Below, piece by piece: positions 8,001 to 17,891 of a DNA stretch of 64,000 nucleotides. Position 1 is the stretch's first letter, and every line of letters begins with the position of its first letter. A model generated the notes under the pieces. It had not been told where the DNA came from. It worked only from the letters and a program-made list of their open reading frames with translations, and ran no database searches. The stretch spans positions 620,001 to 684,000 of the forward strand of contig JAWNGF010000005.1 of NCBI GenBank assembly GCA_037039685.1. The letters run 5' to 3'. Origin of the DNA: Ceratobasidium sp. AG-K (taxonomy: Eukaryota; Basidiomycota; Agaricomycetes; Cantharellales; Ceratobasidiaceae). The translations under genes were made by a program, and so were the position numbers.

Positions 8001-8547
8001 GCGCAGTCGTAAGGACGATGATCCGGGATTCTTTTGAATTTCTCTTCACTGAAGACATCCGCAAATTCCTTGAATTCTTCTGGTAGGTCGTCTATTGAGG
8101 CCGTTCTTGCTTGTATGGGTTCTGGCTGCCATGATATGTGCTTCGTTTTCCAATCGATGACCGGGTTTGCTTCTTCTAACCATTCCAATCCCAGGATGAG
8201 TTTAGTTTCCCCAGTAGGCATAGCAAAGAAGACTTGTTTGAAGGTCCTTCCCTCCACATTTAGTTCTAGCTTAGCTTTAAAACGTATTTGGTGAGAGAGT
8301 TCCTTCCCCTGGATACCAATTACTTTTCGCGGAGTGGGGAGTTCCATGAGCGGAATGTTGTTGGATCGAGCCCACGAGATGTCCAAGAAGTTCTTTGATG
8401 CTCCAGAATCGATGAGGGTTGGGATGGGTTCTGTGATTTCGGCAATGTTCGCGTAAACAATGGTAGATTCATTTGTCGCTCTAAAGTACATTGTTTCCGT
8501 TGCCGATTCTTTGGTCTCTCCACACACAGTTAGAGGGAGACCCCTTC
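4613..8547 (-). CDS. pol: A2 pol: protease, RT, RNase H, integrase, chromodomain
   Basis: One open frame in -1 relative to gag, entered through the heptamer at 8548-8554. Counting from the GTG at 8527: protease DSGA 40-43; RT about 180-370 with YIDD 346-349; RNase H with D495 and E537; integrase zinc finger H710...C747-C750 and catalytic D778, D838, E874 (35 residues between the last two); chromodomain about 1057-1110 (EYEVEKILDW, YRVRWKGY). The Trp of the usual TWEP chromodomain motif is missing (DTEQRAED). The RNase H motif TDH reads TNH at residue 564 (codon 6836-6838), so one catalytic Asp is Asn. Beyond residue ~1130 the frame stays open over ORF3 to 4613; whether that tail is used is unknown. 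Confidence 0.93.
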
Positions 8548-10521
8548 TTTTCCCGAGCCTTCTACGATTGTTGCCTCTCTTCCTTTAACGCTAGGTTCCG
8601 TCGTTATCCATTCCTTGGTCAGGCATTTGAATGATTGGTGTCCTTCCTGTCCGCACTTTAGGCAGCGGTTGGTTGCTATCCTTGCTTTGTATATTTCGTC
8701 AGGCAGCCGTTTTGTAGAGGATTGTCCGCTAGTAGTTGGTTGGGCGGCCTTCTTCCCTGTTGAGGTCTTGATTTGTTGCAATTTCTGATCAATAGAGATT
8801 GCGATTGATATCCATCGGTCAAGGGAAAGTTCCCGTTCTGTTCCATCTTCATTGATCAGGGTCAGTTCGAAGCGAGCTAGTTCGGTCTTGACTTCTGACT
8901 TCAACCCTTCCTTGAACTGGTTGATCAGAGCTTCTTGTCCCCAGTTTACGTCTACCAGAAGATATCGGAATTCCAAAGCATAGTTTGCTACAGAGTTGTT
9001 CTGTTTGCATTTTCGGATATCTGATTCGGCTTTAGCTTTCTTGTTGGGGTCGCTGAACTGTTCCATGAAGTGTGCCTTGAAACTTTCCCATGAGGCAAGG
9101 TTTTGGTTATTTTCCCTTTGGTTGAGCGATCGTAAGAGAACTTGTGCCCAGTGAGTGGCAGCCTTGTTTTCGGATTTGAAGTTTGCTAGAGCTTCGCGGA
9201 TCCTTTCTTCGCTGGAAGTGTATTGATCCCCTAGACGTACAAAGTAGCTCTCCATTTGTGTGATGAACATTTCGGCACCTTCTCCTTTCTTCCCATCGAA
9301 GGCTTCTGGGCGAGTTACCTTGGGACGTCGAGGACTGCTGCCGATGTTTGGGTTCTCGGTCAGTCGTTGGATTCTTAATTCTAATTCGTCTATCCTGGTA
9401 GATTCCGCGTCTGGATGTGGTGGGGAATTCGATCGCCTGGACGGAATCCCGTGAAGGGAAGTTTCGTCAATTTCTTCTCGCATATTGTTGATAGCTTCTT
9501 GAACTTCCGTGATTTTGGTAGTGAAGGAGGTTCCTTCTTGTCGTAAATTTTCCAGTCCTTGAGTTACTGCCTCGTTCCACTCGAGTTGCCCTTGTCTGGT
9601 AGTGTTGAGTTCTTCGCGTACATTGTTCACAAGTCCTTGAGTGTTGGCAACCTCATTTCGAAGGCGTGTTACGTCTTGTCCGATCAAAAAGGAATTATGT
9701 TCGCCATTTCTTGCCGAGTTCAGAATGTCTGTTAAGGTGCTTTGTAGGGTGTTGATAGAGTCGTTAAAGATTTGTTGGTTGTTTGCTAGAACCTGTGTGG
9801 CTTGTTCTAGCCCACTAAGCCTTCGATCCATGGTGACCCTCATTCCGTCTATAACCCTAAGGGTGGCGTTGTGTCTTCCTTCTAGGAGGTCCTCTAAATT
9901 TCTGATTACAGTCCTGCCGCTAGCGCTGGAACTTGAACTTGAGCTTTCCGGATCATCGGCGCCTCGTGGTACCGGGGCCGACTGCCCGGAGTAACCTTGT
10001 GGGACATAGGGTGGTGCTGGAATTGCTGGTGTGACAGGCTGGGAAACTATTGGGATCGGTCCTGCGTTGGTGATGGTTCCTCCGATTTGAGGGACTGTTG
10101 GAACATTGGGAATGTGTGGTGTAGGAGGAGGTCTAATGGGGACAAGCGACACGCCCCCATGAGCTTCGGGCTGGGGAGAAAAGAACTGCCTCCTAGTCCC
10201 TAGTGGCCACAAGGGACGTGATGGTCCTGGACTTCCCGTTGAAATGCGAATCACAGCTGGAGTGGGGTCATTTGTGAGATCTCCTGGTTCTCTATTTGTG
10301 ATGGTGGGTTCTTCCTCTTGTACTATTGTCATGTCAGAGATGCCGAAAGCTCCTGGCATTGAAGATTGGCTCTGAGAGCGTGATCGGGCAGGACCTCCCG
10401 CTTGAATTTGTGCAATGTCTTGCTCGTTTAATGATCCTGTGGGCCTTGCTGCCCGACTGGGTCCTCTTCTTGTTGATCTAGTGGATGTGGGACGTGACCC
10501 TCCGTCTTCTTGAATAGACAT
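8530..10521 (-). CDS. gag: A2 gag polyprotein
   Basis: 663 codons from ATG 10521 (MSIQEDGGSRP) to TAA at 8530-8532. N-terminal ~190 residues are disordered and Ser/Pro-rich; residues ~200-370 look helical/coiled coil; the capsid-like region follows (RPEAFDGKKGEGAEMFITQ), and a zinc knuckle CLKCGQEGHQSFKC (CX2CX4HX4C) lies near the C-terminus. Gag builds the virus-like particle and binds element RNA. It starts 17 nt after the primer site. Its end overlaps the -1 pol frame. Confidence 0.94.
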   Translation of the reverse strand: MSIQEDGGSRPTSTRSTRRGPSRAARPTGSLNEQDIAQIQAGGPARSRSQSQSSMPGAFGISDMTIVQEEEPTITNREPGDLTNDPTPAVIRISTGSPGPSRPLWPLGTRRQFFSPQPEAHGGVSLVPIRPPPTPHIPNVPTVPQIGGTITNAGPIPIVSQPVTPAIPAPPYVPQGYSGQSAPVPRGADDPESSSSSSSASGRTVIRNLEDLLEGRHNATLRVIDGMRVTMDRRLSGLEQATQVLANNQQIFNDSINTLQSTLTDILNSARNGEHNSFLIGQDVTRLRNEVANTQGLVNNVREELNTTRQGQLEWNEAVTQGLENLRQEGTSFTTKITEVQEAINNMREEIDETSLHGIPSRRSNSPPHPDAESTRIDELELRIQRLTENPNIGSSPRRPKVTRPEAFDGKKGEGAEMFITQMESYFVRLGDQYTSSEERIREALANFKSENKAATHWAQVLLRSLNQRENNQNLASWESFKAHFMEQFSDPNKKAKAESDIRKCKQNNSVANYALEFRYLLVDVNWGQEALINQFKEGLKSEVKTELARFELTLINEDGTERELSLDRWISIAISIDQKLQQIKTSTGKKAAQPTTSGQSSTKRLPDEIYKARIATNRCLKCGQEGHQSFKCLTKEWITTEPSVKGREATIVEGSGKEGVSL
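8548..8554 (-). other. A2 programmed -1 frameshift heptamer GGGAAAA
   Basis: In the gag frame the sequence reads G GGA AAA, the X XXY YYZ form, five codons before the gag stop. After a -1 slip the frame is open straight into the protease. Identical heptamers lie at 11746-11752 (A1), 33442-33448 (A5), 41349-41355 (C1) and 60735-60741 (C2). Confidence 0.75.
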
Positions 10522-10537
10522 GCTTGTATGTTTGTTA

Positions 10538-10549
10538 AGCTTGTTTTGT
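10538..10549 (-). other. A2 primer-binding site, self-priming type
   Basis: Coding-strand ACAAAACAAGCT, 2 nt after the 5' LTR. Exact complement of the LTR segment at 10713-10724, which lies just downstream of the TATA-like box near 10748-10757 (on the minus strand). Confidence 0.75.
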
Positions 10550-10551
10550 AA

Positions 10552-11006
10552 TGTCGTAAGCTTCTTCTTGGTGGCTATGAGGCAAGCCGCGAGGGAGAGT
10601 GGACGGCACTAAGACCTAAGTGACCTCTTGAACCGCAACACACTTAAGTGTCTGTAGGCTCTTGAGGGTAGGGGTGGTTCTAAGTGTCACTCAAAGGGGA
10701 TGTTTAGACGAGACAAAACAAGCTGGGGTTACCAGGCTTGTTGGTCCTCTATATATATTCAAGAAGTGGCCGAGTCATACAAGGTGCAGCCACATGAGTC
10801 ATACAGTCTACCAGTCAGGAGTGTCCATGTGAGTCATGCTGTATGAACAGACATGACTCGTACAAAGCACAGCCGCGTTACACAATGTAACAGAGTAACC
10901 ACAAGAAGGTGGCAACGCGGCAAACGGAAACAGAACACAACACAAGAGAAGGGAACAGGCGGGCGAGACAACAGGCGAGTCCGATGGAGTGAGCTAGCTC
11001 ACGACA
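10552..11006 (-). repeat. A2 5' LTR (455 bp) with promoter
   Basis: Differs from the 3' LTR at three positions. Holds the TATA-like box, TGAGTCA sites and the palindrome GTTACACAATGTAAC at 10877-10891. Right-hand target duplication GGAAG follows at 11007-11011. Confidence 0.96.
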
Positions 11007-11011
11007 GGAAG

Positions 11012-11770
11012 AAAGGAGAAGGAGCAGAAATGTTCATCACCCAGATGGAAAGTTACTTTGTCAGGTTGGGTGACCAATACAGTTCTGGACAAGAACAGAT
11101 TAGAGAAGCATTGGCCAATTTCAAATCAGATAACCGGTCAGCTACACATTGGGCACAGGTGTTACTTTGATCCATGAACAATGGAGTTCCAGACCCAAAC
11201 CTAAGGTCATGGGAAACATTCAAGACACACTTCATGGAGCAATTCAGTGACCCCATCAAAAAGGCCAAGGCAGAGGCCGACATCCGAAAAAGCAAGCAGA
11301 CCAACTTGGCGGCCAATTATGCAACGGAATTCTGCTTTCACATGGTTGATGTGAATTGGGGGGAAGAAGCTCTTATCAACCAATTCAAGGAAGGACTGAA
11401 GTCGGAAATCAAAACAGAATTAGCATGATTTGAACTCTCCCTTATCAACAAGGATGGAACCAAAAGGCGCCTTAACCTTAATTAATGGATCACTCTTGCA
11501 ATTTCTATTGATCAGAGATTACAACAAATCAAGAACTCTACCAGAACAAAAACTTCTCAATCTACCACTACCGGCCAGACCACTACAAAATGGTTTCCAG
11601 ACAAAGTATACAAGGCCAGGATAGCATCAAACTGTTGTCTGAAGTGCAGACAAGTCAGACACCGTTCACTCAAATGCTCGTCCAAGGAATGGATAACATC
11701 CAAACCCAACAGAAAAGGAAGAGAAGCAACAATCATAGGAGAATCGGGAAAAGAAGGGGTCTCCCTCTAA
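11012..11770 (+). pseudogene. A1 gag, 3' part with zinc knuckle
   Basis: Continues the gag interrupted at 3787: KKGEGAEMFITQMES follows directly once A2 is removed. Encodes the C-terminal capsid-like region and a CX2CX4HX4C knuckle at 11636-11677. In-frame stops (around 11168 and 11426) and a frame change make it non-functional. The gag stop TAA is at 11768-11770 and the slippery heptamer at 11746-11752 is intact. Confidence 0.85.
11746..11752 (+). other. A1 -1 frameshift heptamer GGGAAAA
   Basis: Same position and context as in A2, 16 nt before the gag stop. Confidence 0.7.
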
Positions 11771-14700
11771 CTGTGTGTGGAGAGACCAAAGAACTGGCAA
11801 TGTACTTTAGAGCAAACAAAGAATCCACAATTGTTTACAGCTACATTGCTGGAAACACAGACCCGATTGCCACTCTTATTGACTCTGGAGCCTCCCAAAA
11901 TTTTGTGGATATTGCTTGGGCCAGGAGGAATAACATTGCCTTGAGTGAGCTCCTGTCCCTTGAAAAGTCATTGGAATACAAGGAAAGGAGCTAGCCCACA
12001 CTATCCATTTCAAAGCATGTATGGAAATAACGGTTGAAGGAAGAACGTGTAAAGAAGAATTCTTTGCCATGCCTACTGGCGACACAAACATCATCCTAGG
12101 ACTTTCCTGGCTAGAAACTGCAAACCCTAGCATTGATTGGAAGCAAAAAAGCATCTCTTGGAGAAACAAAGAAGTACATGGAAGAGAAGGAACCAAAGAC
12201 CTTATTCCAGAAGAACTGAGGGAGTTTGAGGATGTTTTTAGCAAAGAAAGGTTCAAACACATTCGGGATCACCGTCCTTACAATTGTGCTATCAATTTCA
12301 AGGAAGGTGCGGAACTCCCAAAACCAGGAAGACCTATACCTTTATCCCCGGCCGAATCCATCGTGATGAGAGAGTACCTTGATGAAGAACTGGCTGCAGG
12401 AAAAATCAGGCCTAGCAAATCCCCAATAGGGTCAGCATGTTTTTTTGTCAAAAAACCAGGACCACTGGGGGGACTACAACTGGTACAAGACCTATGACCC
12501 GTTAATGGGATCACAAAGGACAACAGATTCCCTATGCCCCTGATGGAAGACCTGCTTGACGAAATAAAGGACGCAAAAATCTTCTCGGAAATCAACCTAA
12601 GGATGGGGTTCAATAACATCCACATCAGAGAAGGAGACAAATGGAAGACCACGTTCAGGACAAAGGAAGGACTACTTGAATACGTTGTCATGCTGTTTGG
12701 ACTAAAAAATGCACCGGCCATGTTTCAACAATATATGAATCACATCTTCCACAACAAAATCAATGTGTGTGACATTGTTTATATTGACAATATCCTTGTC
12801 TTTTCAAAAACCTGTTCTCAACATGTGGTGGACCTACAAGAAGTACTCCAAATCCTGAAGGAAACAACCTTTTTGCAAAACTACCAAAACGTGAGTTCTT
12901 TGTCACAGAACTCATTTACACAGGACTGAAGATCAGCAAGGAAGGCATATCCATGGACAAAGAAAAAATCAAGGCCATAAAAGAATGGAAGGAGCCAAAG
13001 ACGGTGAAGCAGGTGCAAGCATTCCTAGGTTTTGCAAACTTCTATAGAAGATTTGTACCAGTTTCTTCACAATTGCTAAACCCCTCATGGGATTGACACA
13101 AAAGGATCTCCCATGGAAATGGGGGAATGAAGAACAGAAGGCCTTTGAGGGTATCAAGGAAATGATTTGCAAGGATCCTGTACTCCAGCACCCCAATCCA
13201 GAAAAACCATTTTTCCTTGAAACCAATGCAAGTGGAGTAGCAATGGGGGCAATACTGTCCCAGAGACAAAAGGACGGAAGGCTACACCCAATCGCATTCC
13301 TTTCCAAATCCTTCAACCCAGCACAAATGAACTATGACGTTCACAACAAGGAACTTATGGCAATCATCAAAGTGCTTACACATTGGAGGCTTTACCTAGA
13401 AGGAACAAAAGAGGAAATCACAATATACACAGACCACAGAAACCTCCAGTTCTGGAAAGACGCAAAAACATTCAATCAGAGACACGCACACTGGCACCAA
13501 ATACTTGCTTCTTACAACTTCATGATTGTATACTGGCCAGGAATCCTCTCGCAAAAACCTGACTTACTGTCTAGAGGTCTGACCATGCCAAAACTCTGTC
13601 AGCAGAACAAGTCATGATTGCCAACAAAAAATTCCGAGGCTTTGCTGCAGGATTCAAAGAAGACATCATTGGAGATATTATCAAAGCACAACAAGAAGAT
13701 CCTAGTCTACATGGAGTAATTGAACTTTGCAAAAAGAAGGAATTGCTACCTAAGAGTATTCTATCCAGTGTAAAGGATTACAAACTACACAAAGGACTAC
13801 TGTGGTGCAAAGGAAAGATAGTAGTTCTGGAAAACAAGGATTGCTGTTTATTCGTATTGAGACTGCATCATGACTCACCTATTGTGGGTCACCAAGGACA
13901 TGCAAGAACCCTGGAACTCGTTTCCAGACGCTGCTACTGGCCAGGAATGAAGCAAAGCGTCAACAAATATGTAGATTCATGCGAACAATGTCAAAAAACG
14001 AAAGGTACAAGATTGCAAGCTCCGTTGAAACCATTACAACTTGCAAATGAGCCATGGGAGGATATAGCGTACGACTTTATTGTAAAACTCCCTAAATCAA
14101 AAAGGAATGGACAGCATCCTCGTCGTAGTGGACAGATTCTCCAGAACGGCACACTTCATACCTTGCAGGGAGTCGCACAAGGCAAACAAACTAGCAGAGC
14201 TATTCCTAAGCAATGCCTGGAAACTTCACAGATTTCCCAAGAGCACTGTATTGGACCAAGGAAGTACCTTTAACAGCAAACTGCTGAAAGCAATCTACAA
14301 GAGAATTGGGGTCTCACCTGCTTTTAGTACTGCGTACCACCCTCAAACTGACAGAATTACAGAACAAATCAACCAATGACTAGAAGCATGGCTACGCACC
14401 TTCATCAATCACCATCAGGACAATTGGGTGGAATTACTGCCTACTGCCAAATTCTGTTACAACATGCACAAGCACAGGGTAACAGGAAAAAGCCCTTTTG
14501 AACTCGTCTATGGAAAGGAACCTTTATGGAATGTATCCAGCATAGTAACAGAAGTCCCTGAAGCAAACACAGTAACAACAAGATGGGAGGAGGTTAGGAA
14601 AGCGGCTAGCACCGCTATGGAACTACATTGCATAAAGGAAGAAAACATCAAGGAAGAGTACCAGGAAGGAGATCTCGTATGGTTGTTTGGTCCAGACATC

Positions 14701-15654
14701 AAATCAAACAGACCGTCCAAGAAGCTAGATAACAAGAAGTTTGGACCCTTCCCTGTGAAAAGAAAAATATCTTCTCACGCTTACGAGCTGGATCTACCAC
14801 CTACTATGAAGAAGCACCCTGTTTTCCATATTGACCTTCTAAGTCAGTACAAGGTTGACAAGGAACTCAATCAGAACCAACTGCATCCGCCGCCGGTTAT
14901 CACGGAAGAAGGAAGTGAGGAGTATGAAGTTGAGAAGATTGTCAATTGGAAAATGAGACAGGAAGGGGTCTTCTATAGAATCCAATGGAAAGGATATGGA
15001 GAAGAAGATGATACGGAACAACGTGCAGAGGATGTAGGGCACCTTACCAAAATAGTGCAGAAGTTCCTGAAGAAACATCCTGAAGCACCAACACCAGCAA
15101 ATTTCAAAGGAAGGATAAAGGGCCAAGGTGCAAGAGAGGAGGAACCCATCTGCAAAACTTGCAACTACTCCAAGGCCCACGCTTCACTCTACACCTTAAA
15201 TCTTTTTTGCTCATTGCAATGCTTGCCGTCACCTGTTCCATTATCACCAACAACCTCATCCGCATCCTTGATTGACCAGCATTTGCCACGGCAAGGATCC
15301 TCAACGCTGGAGCGGCCCTCTATGTCTTCAAGAGGTCCCAACAAGGCCCAGGAAGAATGCAATTCCGGGCCTTGGACGACATACTCCACTCAGACCTGGG
15401 GGAGTTCCAATGGGTCGGAAAAAAATGGCCAACACAAATGCAACTACAAAGGAAGGACATTTTTGTTTGCCGGGCATGCGCTGCATTCCAAGTCTCAGAG
15501 GTGGTCCTCCTGTCCACCCACATGCTCGGAGTCGTCAAGGGGGGACAAGAAGGAGCATACTCAAGCGAATGGGTACCAGGTTACAATGGGAGACAGCCAA
15601 CACTCCAACCCAAATGGAACAATGCCTGGGATGCCAACTACAAGAGGGACCTGA
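11753..15654 (+). pseudogene. A1 pol (protease to chromodomain), degraded
   Basis: Protease DSGA near 11881-11892, RT 12200-12960 with YIDN in place of YIDD near 12781, RNase H 13180-13460 (ETNAS; TDH retained), integrase 13860-14400, chromodomain about 14917-15060 (EYEVEKIVNW, WKGY). Several frameshifts and stops, including TGA at 12495-12497. A 1 nt deletion after the protease (about 11952-11965) is shared with A4. The terminal frame stays open over the start of ORF3 to 15654. Confidence 0.88.
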
Positions 15655-15982
15655 GCGACTGGAGGATGGAGAGGGGTAGATACCAGAGGGAGAAGTTTGA
15701 ATGGGTGCCAAACTGGTGGATGAAGGAGGAGACCAACATATTGGCATGGAAGGAAGAGGAGCCTGATGTGCGACAGTGGGATGAAGAGTTTGTGGAGCCC
15801 CAAAGGAGGGTGTTGGACTGGTCCTAGGCAGACTGGACAAAGGAGGAGACCTGGAAGAATGGGAAAAGTTCTTGCACGGACAAGGTAACACCGCGTTTAA
15901 TCCCATCAACCTGACTTTGGAGGAGGACAAAGGGTTGGAGGAGTACATGCTATGGAAGGGGAAGGACTGTGCAGTGCAGTAA
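15219..15982 (+). pseudogene. A1 ORF3, broken
   Basis: Homologous to the A2 ORF3 from ATG 15219 (MLAVTCSII). CxxC present (VCRACAAFQVSEVV). A TAG at 15825-15827 stands where A4 has AAG, and a 2 nt deletion follows; the last part still encodes NPINLTLEEDKGLEEYM before the stop at 15980-15982. Confidence 0.8.
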
Positions 15983-16011
15983 GTCCATTTGAGTCCCCCA
16001 AATGGACTCTT

Positions 16012-16020
16012 AGGGGGGAG
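16012..16020 (+). other. A1 polypurine tract
   Basis: AGGGGGGAG followed by TAA and the 3' LTR, as in A2. Confidence 0.8.
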
Positions 16021-16023
16021 TAA

Positions 16024-16489
16024 TGTTGTGAGCCAGCTCACTCCATTGGACTTGTCTTGTGTCTCGCCCATCTGTTCTTGTATTCATTGTTCTGTTTATG
16101 TGTTGTTTGTCTTTTCCTGTGCCGCATTGCCACATCCTTGTGGTTATTCTGTTACATTGTGTAACACAGCTGTGCTTTGTATGAGTCATGACTGCCCGTG
16201 CAGCATGACTCACTTGGACACTCCTGACTGGCTTGTATGTATGACTTGTGTGGCTGCGTCTTGTATGACTTGGCCTGTTTCTGAATATATATAGAGGACC
16301 AACAAGCCTGGTAACCCCAGCTTGTTTGGTCTTGTCAAACATTCCCATTGAGTGACACTTTGAACCACCCCTACCCTTAAGAGTCTACAACCACTTAAGT
16401 GTGGTGCGATTCAAGAGGTCTCTTAGGTCTTAGTGCCATCCACTCTCCATCGCGGCTTGTCTATAGCCACCAAGAAGAAGCTTATGACA
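16024..16489 (+). repeat. A1 3' LTR (466 bp)
   Basis: TGTTGTGAGC to CTTATGACA, same length as the 5' LTR, followed by target duplication CAAGA at 16490-16494. Confidence 0.95.
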
Positions 16490-16641
16490 CAAGACCCCCT
16501 TCCACCAGTGTCCCAGGAGGAATTGGCAACATTATTGAAACATCAGGAACTCAAGAAGAACCCAGAAGTTCAAACAAAGGAAGGTCCACTTCACCAACAA
16601 TTTGAGTAGTCAAAAATCCAATCAATACACCACCACCAGCA
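16490..16641 (+). pseudogene. D gag, piece between A1 and A3
   Basis: 152 bp of D. In the frame that continues at 23867 it reads RPPSTSVPGGIGN... with a TGA at 16603-16605, then ...NTPPPA up to the A3 junction. The low-complexity Ser/Pro content is typical of the gag N-terminus in these elements. Bases 16637-16641 (CAGCA) are the left target duplication of A3. Confidence 0.65.
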
Positions 16642-17111
16642 TGTCGTAAGCTTCTTCTTGGTGGCTATGAGACAAGCCGCGATGGAGAGTGGACGGCACT
16701 TAAGACCTAAGTGACCTCTTGAACTGCAACACACTTAAGTGTCTGTAGGCTCTTGAGGGTAGGGGTGGTTCAAAGTGTCACTCAAAGGGGATGTTTGATG
16801 AGACAAAACAAGCTGGGTTTACCAGGCTTGTTGGTCCTCTATATATAATCAAGAAGTGGCCAAGTCATACAAAGCGTAGCCACATGAGTCAGAGCAGTCA
16901 ACCAGTCAGGAGTGTCCATGTGAGTCATGCTGTATAAACAGACATGACTCGTACAAAGCACAGCCGCGTTACACAGTGTAACACATAACCACAAGAAGGT
17001 GGCAACGCGGCGCAGGAAACAACAAACAACGTACAAACAGGACGACAGACACAAGCAACGAGAGAGGATGAGACGTAGGCGAGTCCAATGGCAAGAGCAT
17101 GGCTCACAACA
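16642..17111 (-). repeat. A3 3' LTR (470 bp)
   Basis: On + TGTCGTAAGC to CTCACAACA; followed by the polypurine tract at 17115-17123 (AGGGGGGAG on the coding strand). Confidence 0.95.
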
Positions 17112-17156
17112 TTACTCCCCCCTTAAGGTCCTTGAGGGGAACCCAAAAGGGCCGAT

Positions 17157-17891
17157 CTACTGCACCCAGCAGTCCTTGTCCTCCTTTTCCTCCGTGAGGT
17201 CGATGGGGTTGAACACAGTATTACCTGGTTCATCGCAGTGTTCCTCCCACTTCTCCAAGGTCTCCTCGTCTGTCCAGTCCGCCTTGGACCAGTCCATGAC
17301 CCTCTCTTGCTCCTCCACATGGTCCTTGTCCCATTGTCGTACGTCTGGCTCGACCTCCTTCCATTCCGACACGTCCGCGTCCTTCTCCTGCCACCAGAAT
17401 GGCTTCCATTTGAACTTCTCCCTTTGGTAGCGTCCCCACTCCATCCTCCAATCCGCCAAATCTGCTTTGAAGTTTTCGTCCCATGTGTCGCTCCATCAAG
17501 GCCTCAGAGTGGGAGGACGGCCTTTGTATCCTGGAACCCATTTGCTGCTGTAGGCTCCTTCTTGTCCCCATTCGACCACCCCGAGCTTGTGCATGGATAG
17601 CAACACGGCTTCAGATACTTGGAAGGCCGTGCATCCTCGGCACACGTAGATGTCCTTTCACTGGAGCTGCATGCGTGTTGGCCATTTTTTGCCAACCCAT
17701 TCGAACTCTCCCAGGTTGGAGTGCAGGATGTCATTGGAGGCACGGAACTGGAGCCGCCCTGGACTCTGCTGGGACCTTTTGAAGACGTAGAGGGCGGCCC
17801 CCGAGTCAAGGATGCGGGCCGTCTGGAAGGCTGGCCCGTCAAGAACGCAAACGAGGTTGCTGGCAATGGTGGCACGGGTGATGGCGGGCAT
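17157..17891 (-). pseudogene. A3 ORF3, two in-frame stops
   Basis: From ATG 17891 (MPAITRATIASN) to the stop at 17157. Stops at 17658-17660 (just before KDIYVCRGC) and near 17495. CxxC and the C-terminal NPIDLTEEKEDKD motif are kept. No frameshift is needed to align it with A2. Confidence 0.8.

Larger units (their letters stand above)
3788..11006 (-). mobile_element. A2: youngest, nearly intact family A element, inserted in A1 gag
   Basis: LTRs 3788-4242 and 10552-11006 with target duplication GGAAG (3783-3787 and 11007-11011). I count 3 differences between the two 455 bp LTRs, two of them CG versus CA. Gag, pol and ORF3 are all open. It is the only copy here with this property and serves as the reference for the family. 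One RNase H active-site residue is changed (see pol). Confidence 0.97.
2124..16489 (+). mobile_element. A1: family A Ty3/Gypsy element in D, itself interrupted by A2
   Basis: LTRs at 2124-2589 and 16024-16489, flanked by the target duplication CAAGA (2119-2123 and 16490-16494). Without A2 (7219 bp plus 5 bp duplication) the length is 7142 bp. Order: LTR, gag, pol, ORF3, polypurine tract, LTR. Gag, pol and ORF3 all carry disabling mutations. Confidence 0.95.
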
